From assembly GCF_008704495.1 (NCBI RefSeq), contig NZ_CP023699.1:5642001-5706000 (forward strand): DNA of 64,000 nucleotides, read 5' to 3'. Positions within the stretch are counted from its first letter, which is position 1. The number at the start of each line of letters is the position of its first letter. Positions 42,378 through 50,477 of this stretch are shown here, piece after piece. Origin of the DNA: Streptomyces kanamyceticus. GTDB taxonomy: Bacteria > Actinomycetota > Actinomycetes > Streptomycetales > Streptomycetaceae. The notes beneath the pieces were generated by a model. The model did not search any database and had not been told where the DNA came from. It saw nothing but the letters and a program-made list of their open reading frames with translations. A program made the position numbers and the translations under genes.

Positions 42378-44603
42378 TCAGCGGCAGACGGCGAGCGCGT
42401 CGAGCGCCACGGCGCCCTGCCCGCGGGGCAGCACCATCAAGGGGTTGATGTCGAGTTCGGCGAGGTCGTCGCCCAGTTCCAGGGCCATCCGCTGCACCCG
42501 CAGGACGACTTCGACGAGCGCGTCGACATCGGCGGGCGGCGCCCCCCTGACCCCGTCGAGCAGGGCGCGCCCCCGCAGTTCGGACAGCATCGTCTTCGCC
42601 TGGTCCTCCCCGAAGGGCGGCACGCGCACGGCCGCGTCCCTGAGGACCTCGACGAGCACGCCGCCGAGCCCGACGGTCACCGTCGGGCCGAACAGGGAGT
42701 CGTGGGTGACGCCGACGACCATCTCGACCCCCGGCTCGACCATCTGGCAGACCAGTACGCCGTCCAGCGCGATGCCCTCGTAGCGGGCGATGTCGGTGAG
42801 CTCCCGGTAGGCGTCGCGGATCTGGCTCGCCGAGGTCAACCCGACCTTCACCAGGCCCAGTTCGGTCTTGTGCGCGAGCTGCGGGCCGGACGCCTTCATG
42901 ACGACGGGGTAGCCGACGAGCCCGGCCGCGCGGACGGCCGCCGCCGCGCTGGTCACCAACTGCTCGCGCGGTACGCGAATCCCGTACGCGCGCAGCAGCT
43001 GCTTCGCCGCGTGCTCGCTGAGCTGCTGGCCGGGCCGCATCAGGGCCTGGGCCTTGCGGAAGGAGGGCGAGGGGGAGCGCGGCGCCTCGTCGAAGGGCGA
43101 GCGGTAGCCGGCCGTGAAGCGGTGGTGGTCGAGATAGGCGCCCACCGCCGTGATGCAGTTGGCGAACGTGCGGAAGGTGGCGACGCGCGAGGAGCCGAGC
43201 AGCGTGTGGCGGTAGGCGTCCTCGGTGCCGACCGGCGAGCCCCACACCACGCACACCAGCTTGTCCGTCTGCTCCGCCGCGTCCACCAGGTCCTGCGCGA
43301 GCTTGTCGCTCATCGGCGGGAAGGGGCCGGTGATCGGACAGATCAGCACCCCCACCTCAGGGTCGTCGAGGATGGCGTCGATGATCTTGCGGCCGCGCCA
43401 GTCGCCGACCGGGTGGCCGCCGTTGTCGACGGGGTTGGCGACGTTCAGGTACTCCGGTATCCACTGGTGCAGTTCCGCCTGCTTGGCGGCGGAGAGCGTG
43501 GGAAGCCGCAGCCCGCGCTCGCTCGCCAGGTCGGAGAAGTGCGCGCCCGTGCCGCCCGAGATCGAATAGACGACGACGCCGTCGGCGCTCGGCCTGCGCG
43601 CCCTCGCCAACAGGGCGGAGGTGTCCTGGAGTTCATCGAGCCCGTCCACGCGGATCACGCCGAACTGCCGCATCGCCGCGTCCACCACCGCGTCGGCGCC
43701 GGTCAGTTTGCCGGTGTGTGAGGCGGCCATGCGGGCGCCGGTCTCGGTGCGGCCCACCTTGACGGCGACGACGGGCACCCCGCGCCGGGCCGCCCGGTCG
43801 GCGGCGAGCAGGAACGAGCGGCCGTCCTTGAGGCCCTCCACGTAGCAGGCGATGGCGCCGACCTCGGGGCGCTCGGCGAAGTAGGAGATGAAGTCGGCGG
43901 TCTCCAGGTCGGCCTCGTTGCCGGTGGGCGCCCAGTGCGAGAGGCGGACGCCGAGTTCCTGCATGGTGAAGACGGGGCGGCCCTGGTGCCCGGACTGGGT
44001 GATCAGCGCGATGGCGGGGCCTTCGAGGTCGTCGCGGAACCTCTCGAAGGCGTTGAGGTTGGTGTTCGGCCCGAGCAGCCTGAGCCCGGAGCGTCCTACG
44101 GCCGCGGCGAGCCTGGCCTGGGCGGCCGCGCCTGCCTCGCCGGTCTCGGCGAACCCGGAGGCGAAGGCGACGGCGAAGCGCACCTTCTCCTCGGCGAGCT
44201 GCTCGATCACGGGCCCCGGGTCGCCGACCAACAGCACGGCCAGATCGACCTGTTCGGGCAGGTCCGCGACGGAGGGGAAGCAGGGGATGCCGAAGACGGA
44301 CTGACGGGTGGGGTGCACGGGATGCAGTCGCGCGCCGACCCGCTCGGACCAGGCGATCAGCTGCCGGGTGATGCCGGTGTTGGGGCGGCCCTCGGCGTCC
44401 GACGCGCCGATGACGGCGACGGACTCGGGCCGGAAGAAGCGATCGAGGTCGGGTACGTCGGAGTGCAGCGGTCGGCCGCTGACGTCCAGGTCGTCCGCCG
44501 TGGCGGCCCTGCCGTGGACGGCGGGGGGTGGGAGTTCGCCGCAGGCCACAACATGCGCGCGGCGGGGGTCGGTGGTGAAGGTGCCGTGAGTCGATCCAAG
44601 CAT
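42378..44603 (-). CDS. ADP-forming acyl-CoA synthetase (ACD type)
   Basis: A 741-residue fused acyl-CoA synthetase (NDP-forming). It has a CoA-binding Rossmann domain (about 55-160, PESVAVIGASDAEGRPNTGI), a succinyl-CoA ligase-like domain (about 190-400, with the phospho-His candidate in AASHTGKLTG), and a C-terminal ATP-grasp domain (about 505-735, KQLLRAYGIRVPRE, GYPVVMKASGPQLAHKTELG, LDINPLMV). It forms an acyl-CoA from acid, ATP and CoA reversibly. Two perfect operators lie upstream (44636-44674). It is probably the first gene of an operon with the enoyl-CoA hydratase. The substrate is unknown. Confidence 0.9.
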   Translation of the reverse strand: MLGSTHGTFTTDPRRAHVVACGELPPPAVHGRAATADDLDVSGRPLHSDVPDLDRFFRPESVAVIGASDAEGRPNTGITRQLIAWSERVGARLHPVHPTRQSVFGIPCFPSVADLPEQVDLAVLLVGDPGPVIEQLAEEKVRFAVAFASGFAETGEAGAAAQARLAAAVGRSGLRLLGPNTNLNAFERFRDDLEGPAIALITQSGHQGRPVFTMQELGVRLSHWAPTGNEADLETADFISYFAERPEVGAIACYVEGLKDGRSFLLAADRAARRGVPVVAVKVGRTETGARMAASHTGKLTGADAVVDAAMRQFGVIRVDGLDELQDTSALLARARRPSADGVVVYSISGGTGAHFSDLASERGLRLPTLSAAKQAELHQWIPEYLNVANPVDNGGHPVGDWRGRKIIDAILDDPEVGVLICPITGPFPPMSDKLAQDLVDAAEQTDKLVCVVWGSPVGTEDAYRHTLLGSSRVATFRTFANCITAVGAYLDHHRFTAGYRSPFDEAPRSPSPSFRKAQALMRPGQQLSEHAAKQLLRAYGIRVPREQLVTSAAAAVRAAGLVGYPVVMKASGPQLAHKTELGLVKVGLTSASQIRDAYRELTDIARYEGIALDGVLVCQMVEPGVEMVVGVTHDSLFGPTVTVGLGGVLVEVLRDAAVRVPPFGEDQAKTMLSELRGRALLDGVRGAPPADVDALVEVVLRVQRMALELGDDLAELDINPLMVLPRGQGAVALDALAVCR

Positions 44604-44635
44604 CGGTCCGCCCGCTCCTGTGTGACAGCATTTAA

Positions 44636-44674
44636 CTGACGCATAGTCAGATTACTGAACTGACGCTGTGTCAG
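44636..44674. promoter_or_regulatory. TetR-type operators, sites 6 and 7
   Basis: CTGACGCATAGTCAG (44636-44650) and CTGACGCTGTGTCAG (44660-44674), both with perfect arms, centres 24 bp apart, upstream of the ADP-forming ligase. This spacing places the two centres on similar faces of the helix. Confidence 0.78.
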
Positions 44675-44775
44675 GAACAGGGCTGCAGGCAAAGGCTCGG
44701 CTCTGGCGGGGGCGCCTTGGGTGGTGGGTCGTGGGGTGGTGGGGTCGTGGGGTGGGTGCGGGCCTCGTTGTGGTT

Positions 44776-44930
44776 GCTCGCGCCGTTCCCCTCGCCCCTT
44801 GCGCCGTTCCTCGCGCCCCTAAACAGCTGCGCCGTTCCCCGCGCCCCTAAACGGCTGCGCCGTTCCTCGCGCCCCTAAACGGCTGCGCAGTTCCCCGCGC
44901 CCCTAAACGGCTGCGTTCCCTGCGCGAGCA
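44776..44930. repeat. 28-bp tandem array of GTTCC(C/T)CGCGCCCC units
   Basis: Three complete 28-bp units lie at 44826-44853, 44854-44881 and 44882-44909, each reading GCTGCGC(C/A)GTTCC then (C/T)CGCGCCCCTAAACG. Degenerate units occur at 44776-44825 and 44910-44930. It fills most of the 355-base gap between the ligase promoter and the monooxygenase end; I see no gene there. The unit is related to the dispersed repeats at 5131 and 60311. Confidence 0.8.
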
Positions 44931-45001
44931 ACCCAGTGAAAAGCCGCACCCGCCAAGGAGCCTGGCGCGGCAGACGCGACCGCGGGTCTGTGAGGGCTGG
45001 C

Positions 45002-45030
45002 CGCGCAGTTCCCCGCGCCCCTTCGGGGGC
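45002..45030. repeat. Dispersed GTTCCCCGCGCCCC repeat
   Basis: CGCGCAGTTCCCCGCGCCCC followed by TTCGGGGGC, ending at the stop codon of the flavin monooxygenase. The CCCC-TT-CGGGGG part forms a small hairpin and may act as its terminator. Confidence 0.65.
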
Positions 45031-46196
45031 TATCCGTGGCGGCGCGCTATCGCCTTCGCGATCTTCTCCGCGTCTCGGGAGAGTTCGCGGAGCATTCCGC
45101 TGATGGGGTTGGTGAAGCCGGTGAAGTAGAGGTCGGGGGTCTGGCGGAGGGTGTGGGGGCCGTGGGTGGTGGGACGGCCTCGGGGGTCCAGGGGGGTGAG
45201 GTCGCCGACCAGGTCTTCCAGGGCGCGACGGTAGCCCGTCGCGGCGATGACGGCCTCCGGGGCGATCAGGGTGCCGTCGGCGAGGGCGACCTTGCCGTCC
45301 TCGAAGGACTCCACCGCGGCGACCGGCTCGACGCGCCCCGCGCGCACGGCGTCGATCAGGCCCACGTCCTGGACCGGGATCGCCCCCTCGTTGACCCGCG
45401 AGTACAGGCCCGTGGCGGGGCGGGGCAGACCCTTGGCCGACAAGTCGGGGACGCTGATCCTGGCGAGCGGGCCCGACAGGCGGTCGACCAGGGCGACCGG
45501 GAGCCGTCGGCACAGGATGCCCGTGCGCTGCGCGGGCCACCCGGCCGTGGCCCTGCGCACGATGTGCGGCGCCGTGCGCACCGCGAGCCGCACCCGGGAC
45601 GCGCCGCCCTCGACGAGGTCGACGGCGATCTCGGCGCCGGTGTTGCCGACGCCGACGACCAGGACGTCCTTGCCCGCGAAGGGGGCGGGGTTGCGATAGG
45701 CGCTCGCGTGCAGGAGTTCGCCGGAGTACGTGTCGAGGCCGGGCCAGTCGGGGAGGTGCGGGGTGTGGTTGTAGCCGGTGGCGACGACGACCGCGCTGCC
45801 CGTCAACTGCCGCCCGCCGGTGGCGTGCAGGAGCCAGCCGGTGCCGTCGGGCGCACGCTCGAGGCCGGTCACCTCGACGCCGGTGACGACGTCGAGGCGG
45901 TGGTACTCGGCGTACTTCTCCAGGTAGCGGACCACGTTGTCACGTGCCACCCAGCGGCCGAACGACCGGGGAATGGCCAGTCCCGGCAGGCTGGAGAGTC
46001 GACGTGTCGTATGCAGCCGGAGGCGGTCGTAGTGGCCGCGCCAGGAGGCGCCGACGCGTTCGGACTTCTCCAGGACGACCGCGCGTACGCCTCGTGCGCG
46101 CAGGGCCGCCGCCACGGAGAGCCCGCCGGGACCGCCGCCGATGACGTAGACGGGGCGGTCCTGCTGGGTCGTTAGCGGAGGTGTCGAGTCGGCCAT
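45030..46196 (-). CDS. Flavin-containing monooxygenase (FMO/NAD(P)-binding)
   Basis: A 388-residue flavoprotein: FAD motif GGGPGGLSVAAAL (about 20-32), RVGASWRGHYDRLRLHT, an NADPH motif VVGVGNTGAEIA (about 178-189), and AVIAATGYRRALEDL near the end. Order and length fit class B-like single-component monooxygenases/YUC-type proteins, which hydroxylate or do Baeyer-Villiger-type oxidations. A perfect 18-bp palindrome lies 8 bases before the ATG and a CTGAC operator 122 bases before it. No good ribosome site is visible, so the message may be nearly leaderless. It could begin the attack on a ketone or hydrocarbon substrate; that is inference. Confidence 0.9.
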   Translation of the reverse strand: MADSTPPLTTQQDRPVYVIGGGPGGLSVAAALRARGVRAVVLEKSERVGASWRGHYDRLRLHTTRRLSSLPGLAIPRSFGRWVARDNVVRYLEKYAEYHRLDVVTGVEVTGLERAPDGTGWLLHATGGRQLTGSAVVVATGYNHTPHLPDWPGLDTYSGELLHASAYRNPAPFAGKDVLVVGVGNTGAEIAVDLVEGGASRVRLAVRTAPHIVRRATAGWPAQRTGILCRRLPVALVDRLSGPLARISVPDLSAKGLPRPATGLYSRVNEGAIPVQDVGLIDAVRAGRVEPVAAVESFEDGKVALADGTLIAPEAVIAATGYRRALEDLVGDLTPLDPRGRPTTHGPHTLRQTPDLYFTGFTNPISGMLRELSRDAEKIAKAIARRHG

Positions 46197-46204
46197 GACT
46201 GGAG

Positions 46205-46222
46205 AGTAATCGCGCGATTACT
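46205..46222. promoter_or_regulatory. 18-bp perfect palindrome, putative operator
   Basis: AGTAATCGCGCGATTACT is fully self-complementary and lies 8 bases upstream of the monooxygenase ATG. It differs from the CTGAC-N5-GTCAG family, so a second regulator (TetR/MarR-like) probably acts here. Confidence 0.7.
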
Positions 46223-46317
46223 TGATGGGTGACGGTCAAGTCCGGAACCGGTTGCGAATTGATCACGGGGTGTGTGCGGCTCCGGCCCCTTGCGCATCGG
46301 CCGCCCCGTGCGCTGAA

Positions 46318-46332
46318 CTGACGTACCGTCAG
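46318..46332. promoter_or_regulatory. TetR-type operator, site 8
   Basis: CTGACGTACCGTCAG, perfect arms, between the monooxygenase and the divergent DoxX/DUF35 operon; 61 bases before the DoxX-like ATG. Confidence 0.75.
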
Positions 46333-46393
46333 AAACGCGTAACCGCCGACCGACGTGCGCGTACCCGCAAGCCGAAGTGGAAGAGGCCACGGC

Positions 46394-46843
46394 ATGGACT
46401 CGATCTGGCTCACCGGCGCCGAATGGCTCGCCGTGCTCCGCATAGGCCTCGGTCTGTGGTGGCTGGAGAGCTGGCGCCACAAGGACAAGAAAGGCTGGTT
46501 CGAGCGGGGTACGGGCATCGCGTGGGCGTCCGACGTGGCCGCCAAGCACAAGTGGAACGCGGTCCGCAGCGGCTTCGACACGGTCGTCGCGCCCCGGCCG
46601 AAGACGATGGCGTACGTCGTCGTCTATGCCGAACTCGCCCTCGGGCTAGGCCTGATCGTCGGCCTCCTCACCCCGATCGCGCTGCTCGGCGGCCTGCTCC
46701 TCAACCTCCTCTACCTCGTCCTGATGATCCACGACTGGGCCGAGCAGGGGCAGAACGCGATGATGGCGCTCGCCTCGCTCGTCGCCCTCTTCGCCATGTC
46801 CTGGCAGAGCTGGTCGCTCGACAACGCGATCGGACTCTTCTGA
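46394..46843 (+). CDS. DoxX-like membrane protein
   Basis: A 149-residue protein with about four helices: WLAVLRIGLGLWWLESW near the start, then TMAYVVVYAELALGLGLIVGLLTPIALLGGLLLNLLYLVLMI (quoted as two adjacent helices, about 73-115) and ASLVALFAMSW. This is the DoxX/DoxD family, associated with thiosulfate:quinone oxidoreductases and with redox partners of membrane enzymes. Its stop overlaps the next start (TGATG). A place in the catabolic regulon suggests an electron-transfer or membrane-anchoring job, not shown directly. Confidence 0.82.
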   Translation: MDSIWLTGAEWLAVLRIGLGLWWLESWRHKDKKGWFERGTGIAWASDVAAKHKWNAVRSGFDTVVAPRPKTMAYVVVYAELALGLGLIVGLLTPIALLGGLLLNLLYLVLMIHDWAEQGQNAMMALASLVALFAMSWQSWSLDNAIGLF

Positions 46844-47346
46844 TGGGCGGCGGCATGGGCGGCGGCGTGAGCGGCGGCATGAGCGGTGGGGCGGGCGGCG
46901 TGCGGTTCGACCTTCCGGAGGCCGATGCCTTCACCCGCCCCTACTGGGACGCGGCGGCGGAGGGGCGGCTCCTGATCCGCCGCTGCGGGGCGTGCGGCGC
47001 CGCGCACCACTATCCGCGCGAGTTCTGCCCGCACTGCTGGAGCGAGGACGTCACCTGGGAGCGGGCGAGCGGCCGGGCCACGCTCTACACGTGGTCGGTG
47101 GTGCACCGCAACGACCTGCCCCCCTTCGGCAGCCGCGTCCCCTACGTCGCCGCGGTCGTCGATCTCGCCGAGGGCCCGCGCATGATGACGGAGATCGTCG
47201 GCTGTGCGGAGGGGGCGGGGGAGAGGGAGGGGGAAGGCCGGTCGCAGGGGGGAGGAGAGCTGCGGATGGGGATGGCTTTGGAGGTGGGGTTCCGGGAGGT
47301 CGGGGAGTTCGTGGTGCCGGTGTTCGGGCCCGCGGGGCGCGGGTAG
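46843..47346 (+). CDS. DUF35 OB-fold protein with zinc ribbon
   Basis: A 167-residue protein. After a Met/Gly-rich start come FDLPEADAFTRPYWDAAAEG and a rubredoxin-like zinc ribbon C-x2-C-x11-C-x2-C (CGACGAAHHYPREFCPHC, about 48-65), followed by the OB-fold (ATLYTWSVVHRNDLPP, VDLAEGPRMMTEIVG). DUF35 proteins pair with SCP-x/Ltp-type thiolases, as ChsH2 pairs with the retro-aldolase Ltp2 in steroid side-chain breakdown. An acidic/Gly insert (AGEREGEGRSQGGGE) interrupts the OB-fold. The nearest unpaired thiolase is encoded at 50478-51659. Confidence 0.88.
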   Translation: MGGGMGGGVSGGMSGGAGGVRFDLPEADAFTRPYWDAAAEGRLLIRRCGACGAAHHYPREFCPHCWSEDVTWERASGRATLYTWSVVHRNDLPPFGSRVPYVAAVVDLAEGPRMMTEIVGCAEGAGEREGEGRSQGGGELRMGMALEVGFREVGEFVVPVFGPAGRG

Positions 47347-47449
47347 CGACGGGCCGTGGGGCGGGGCCTGGGTGGCGCCTCGGTCGTCACCCAGGATGCG
47401 TCGCCGAAAAGTTTTTGTGCAGGTGGAGCGGCCCCATGCACCATGGTTC

Positions 47450-48334
47450 ATGCCCTCCGAACCGCACCACGCCTGGCAGTTGACCACCGACCTCGACGGT
47501 TTTCTCGCGCGCGCCGAAGAGTTCCTGCACTCCGCGCCCGCCCCGCACACCGTCCTGCTCAGCGTCACGGAAACCCTGCGTGTGCGGGGGCTCCAGGTGT
47601 ACGGGGAGGGGGCGCCGCTCTTCGGTACGTACGCCGATGCCGATGCCGATGCCGACGGCGACGTCCGCGGCGCCTTCGTGTGGACCCCTCCGCACCGCCT
47701 CTCCCTCAGCCCGCTCGCCCCCGAGGCCGCCGAGGATCTCGCCCGGCAGCTCGCCGACGTCAGCCCGGACCTGCCGGGAGTCGCCGCCGATGTCGCCACC
47801 GGGGAGGCGTTCGTCCGGGCCTGGCAGAAGCACACCGGGGCCTCCGCGTCGGCCGGAATCCACCAGCGTCTGTACCGGCTCGGCACCCTCACCCCGCCCG
47901 AGCCCGCACCCCCCGGCCGCGCCCGCGTCGCCACCGGGGCGGACCGGGAGCTCCTGTCGCGCTGGCACCAGGAGTTCGGCGAGGCGGTCGGCGAGCGCCC
48001 GGCGATGAACCCCGGCGAGTGGACGGACTCCCGCCTCACCTACGGAGGCATCACCCTCTGGGAGACCCCCGACGGCACCCCCGCCGCGATGGCCGGTGTC
48101 ACCCGCCGCACCGCGGGCCAGGTCCGCGTCGCCCCCGTCTACACCCCGGCGGCCCTGCGAGGCCGTGGCTACGGGGGCGCGGCCACGGTGGCGGTCAGCC
48201 GCGCCGCCCTCGACGCGGGCGCGTCCGACGTCCTGCTCTTCACCGACCTCGACAACCCGACGAGCAACAGCCTCTACCAACGCATCGGCTACCGGCCCGT
48301 CCGCGACTACACCCAGTACGACTTCGCCTACTAG
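47450..48334 (+). CDS. GNAT-family acetyltransferase
   Basis: About 294 residues from ATG 47450 (MPSEPHHAWQL). The C-terminal GNAT domain (about 165-294) has AGVTRRTAGQVRVAPVYTPAALRGRGYGGAATVAVSRA, in which RGRGYGGAA is the acetyl-CoA-binding loop, and DLDNPTSNSLYQRIGYRPVRD. The N-terminal half may be a degenerate second GNAT fold. A DADADADADGD stretch comes from a short DNA repeat. It has no link to the catabolic regulon and no operator. GTG codons upstream of the ATG are possible starts. The acceptor substrate is unknown. Confidence 0.82.
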   Translation: MPSEPHHAWQLTTDLDGFLARAEEFLHSAPAPHTVLLSVTETLRVRGLQVYGEGAPLFGTYADADADADGDVRGAFVWTPPHRLSLSPLAPEAAEDLARQLADVSPDLPGVAADVATGEAFVRAWQKHTGASASAGIHQRLYRLGTLTPPEPAPPGRARVATGADRELLSRWHQEFGEAVGERPAMNPGEWTDSRLTYGGITLWETPDGTPAAMAGVTRRTAGQVRVAPVYTPAALRGRGYGGAATVAVSRAALDAGASDVLLFTDLDNPTSNSLYQRIGYRPVRDYTQYDFAY

Positions 48335-48385
48335 TGGGGCATCAGCTACCCGGCAACGGACGGACATTGGCTCCGCCGACGAGGC

Positions 48386-48958
48386 TCAGTCGAGTAGGAG
48401 CGTCACATCCCCCGAGCCGGCAGCCCGTCCGAGGTGCCGGAAAGTGAAGGACTGGCCGTGCTCCAGAGCGACGGGCCGGTCAAGTGTGATCGTCACATCG
48501 CCCCTGTGGAGCGGATGCAAGGTGTCCGATTCCCGGCTGAGCGTCACGTCACCCGTTACTACAGCGGTGCCGATGTAGCAGTGGAGCCGCTCACCAGTGC
48601 GTACTTCAGCAGCGCCGTGTTCCTCGGACAGCAGCGATATGTCCGCGGCGAAACGGGTGTGTTCGCTGATGGAGCCAGGTGCCGCCAGCGCCTGCCCTCG
48701 CTCAACCGCACCGGCCGCCGCCCCACGTATCAACAGGCCCACATTCATGCCCGTACTCGCCTCGTCGACGTACCGACGGCAAGCTTCGATGTCTCCTACG
48801 GTGACGATGGCGTCGCCGCCGAAGCCGACGATCTCCACCTCGTCGCCCTTGCGAACCCGCCCGCGCTCGATCCGGCCCGTCAGCATGACGATCCTGCCCT
48901 GGTTCCGGCGGAAGACATCCTCGACGCGCATCAGGAACGGCTTGCCCGGTGCGTCCAT
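48386..48958 (-). CDS. Orphan EF-Tu-like protein, domains II-III only
   Basis: A 190-residue protein that starts at the point where EF-Tu domain II begins: MDAPGKPFLMRVEDVFRRNQ, then IVMLTGRIERGRVRKGDEVEIVGFG, then MNVGLLIRGAAAGAVERGQALA, RLHCYIGTAVVTGDVTL and a domain III-like end (PVALEHGQSFTFRHLGRAAGSGDVTLLL). In complete EF-Tu these parts hold aminoacyl-tRNA. There is no GTPase domain: no P-loop or NKxD lies upstream, and the ATG at 48958 has a good GGGAGGGG site, so it is not a simple 5' truncation. The function is unknown; competition for tRNA or a decoy for EF-Tu-binding toxins or antibiotics are ideas only. Confidence 0.8.
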   Translation of the reverse strand: MDAPGKPFLMRVEDVFRRNQGRIVMLTGRIERGRVRKGDEVEIVGFGGDAIVTVGDIEACRRYVDEASTGMNVGLLIRGAAAGAVERGQALAAPGSISEHTRFAADISLLSEEHGAAEVRTGERLHCYIGTAVVTGDVTLSRESDTLHPLHRGDVTITLDRPVALEHGQSFTFRHLGRAAGSGDVTLLLD

Positions 48959-49084
48959 CCGGGTTCCCCTCCCCACGGCCAGCCATCAGCGGATCGCCGA
49001 GGATAACAGTGATCACAGGCCGAGCACCGTCCTCCTCGTCGGCCGGATCCCGTAGCGGATCGGTCAGATGTAATAATCGTCGTC

Positions 49085-49603
49085 ATGACGATAACGGTCG
49101 AGGGTGTGCGGGCCGCGGTGCACGACATGTCCGCGAAGCTCTACGACGGGCAGAGGCGCGACCTGGTCGGGTTCACCATCCGCGACGGCTCCTACCCCTG
49201 GATCGAGGTCCACGACGGCGTCATCCACTGGACCCTGATGGAGCGCGGCGTGAAATTCGGCCCCACCACCACCGAGGACCTGCACGAGGCCATGCACTGG
49301 GTCGCCCTCGACGCCACCAGGTCCATGGCCATGTACTGGGAGCTGGGCCAGCGGGACAGGTGGCCCGAGGACCGGGACACTCGGATCGGCTGGAACGCCA
49401 AGCAGGTCGGACTCCTGCGCCTCCTCGACGATCAGTGGGCCGAGGAGTACCGGGCGGAGATCCCCGAGCGATGCCCGGGGGTCCGGCTGGAGGACGTGGA
49501 CGCCCACCCCCTCGACGGCTGGGTCGCGATCGAAGCCGCCGACGAGTCCTTCCTCGCCCGGCGCTGGCGCAAGCTCCGCGACAAGCTCCGCGAACCCTAC
49601 TGA
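49085..49603 (+). CDS. Small hypothetical protein, possible Imm63-like immunity protein
   Basis: A 172-residue acidic, Trp-rich cytosolic protein: GSYPWIEVHDGVIHWTLMERG, MHWVALDATRSMAMYWELGQRD, RIGWNAKQVGLLRLLDDQWAEEYRAEIPERCPG. The W-N-x-K-Q-x-x-LL-x-LL pattern with a following EI-P reminds me of Imm63-type immunity proteins, but this is a weak recollection. No toxin gene is adjacent. TAATAAT (49071-49077) close to the ATG suggests a -10 and a leaderless message. It is divergent from the EF-Tu-like gene. Confidence 0.6.
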   Translation: MTITVEGVRAAVHDMSAKLYDGQRRDLVGFTIRDGSYPWIEVHDGVIHWTLMERGVKFGPTTTEDLHEAMHWVALDATRSMAMYWELGQRDRWPEDRDTRIGWNAKQVGLLRLLDDQWAEEYRAEIPERCPGVRLEDVDAHPLDGWVAIEAADESFLARRWRKLRDKLREPY

Positions 49604-49618
49604 GCGTCAGCGGCGACG

Positions 49619-50392
49619 CTAAGGCCACAGCAACTCGCGCACCCAGTCGGCGCGTTCGGAGGCCTCGCCGTTCCGTCGGTAGCGCAGTCGCACATGTCGT
49701 CGTCGCACGTCCCCCTGGAAGTACTCCACCTCGACCGGGTCGAGCACGTACAGCGTCCACGACGCCGCGTCCGCGTCCGGCTCGGCCGCCGCCCGCTCCC
49801 AGGCGCCCGTCGATGCCCGCGCCAACTCGTCCGAGGAGCTGAGGACTTCGCTCTGGTGTCCCACGAGCGCCGCCGCGAGGGCGCCGGTCGAGCGGGCGTG
49901 CAGATCCGCGATGCCCTCGTGGTGCGGGGCCTCGGCGACCCGGCCACGGACGCGGATCTGGCGGGCCTGCGCGGGCCAGTAGAAGTGCAGGGCGGCCTCC
50001 GGGCGGGCGGCGAGCTGGCGGCCCTTCGCGCTGGTCGCGTGTGAGGCGAAGTGCCAGCCGCGGTCGTCGGCGTCGTGCAGCATCACCGTGCGTACGTCGG
50101 GCAGGCCCGTCTCGTCCACCGTCGCCAGGCCCATGGTGTGCGGCTCGGCCTGCCCGGCGGCCACGGCCTCCGCGAACCACTCGTGGAAGAGGGGCAGCGG
50201 GTTTGCCGGTGCCTCCGCCGGGTCGAAGGCGGGCAGGTCGATGTCCCAGACCCGCTGCGCCCGCAGGAGGCGCTGAAACTCTGTGGGGGAGGTGGGGGAG
50301 GTGGGGGAGGTGGGGGAGGTGGGGGAGGTGGGGGATGCAGGGGAGGGAGGGGATGGGTGGGGAGGAGAGGGCTGTGCGCCGGATGAAGTCAT
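49619..50392 (-). CDS. PNPOx-fold flavin protein (pdxH paralogue)
   Basis: A 257-residue protein. The PNPOx-like domain (about 55-257) has PLPLFHEWFAEAVAAGQ, GLPDVRTVMLHDADDRGWHFASH, SAKGRQLAARPEAALHFYWP, ARQIRVRGRV, and the C-terminal VEYFQGDVRRRHVRLRY. The last pieces replace the PdxH signatures WGGFRV and RLHDR, so it may not be a true PdxH and may bind another cofactor or substrate. A repeated Ser-Pro-Thr tail at the N-terminus (about 15-37) is encoded by a 9-bp DNA repeat. It is a single gene. Confidence 0.82.
   Translation of the reverse strand: MTSSGAQPSPPHPSPPSPASPTSPTSPTSPTSPTSPTEFQRLLRAQRVWDIDLPAFDPAEAPANPLPLFHEWFAEAVAAGQAEPHTMGLATVDETGLPDVRTVMLHDADDRGWHFASHATSAKGRQLAARPEAALHFYWPAQARQIRVRGRVAEAPHHEGIADLHARSTGALAAALVGHQSEVLSSSDELARASTGAWERAAAEPDADAASWTLYVLDPVEVEYFQGDVRRRHVRLRYRRNGEASERADWVRELLWP
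50283..50336. repeat. 9-bp minisatellite inside coding region
   Basis: GGTGGGGGA is repeated six times in a row, encoding Ser-Pro-Thr repeats in the N-terminus of the PNPOx-fold protein on the minus strand. Such arrays are prone to copy-number change, and each unit is a multiple of three, so the frame would be kept. Confidence 0.85.
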
Positions 50393-50477
50393 GTGCCGAT
50401 TGTGGCGCGTGGGGCTCTGTGCCTGGTGGGGGGACGAGTCGCATGGGCGCTGTTCACCCCCTCACCCCGTCACCCCC

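Noticed and set aside
44776..44930. CRISPR array
   Set aside because: The 28-bp units are directly contiguous, without spacers, and no cas genes are nearby.
50283..50336. GGTGGGGGA array as a G-quadruplex or regulatory element
   Set aside because: It lies inside a coding frame and is explained by Ser-Pro-Thr codons; a quadruplex is possible but unsupported.
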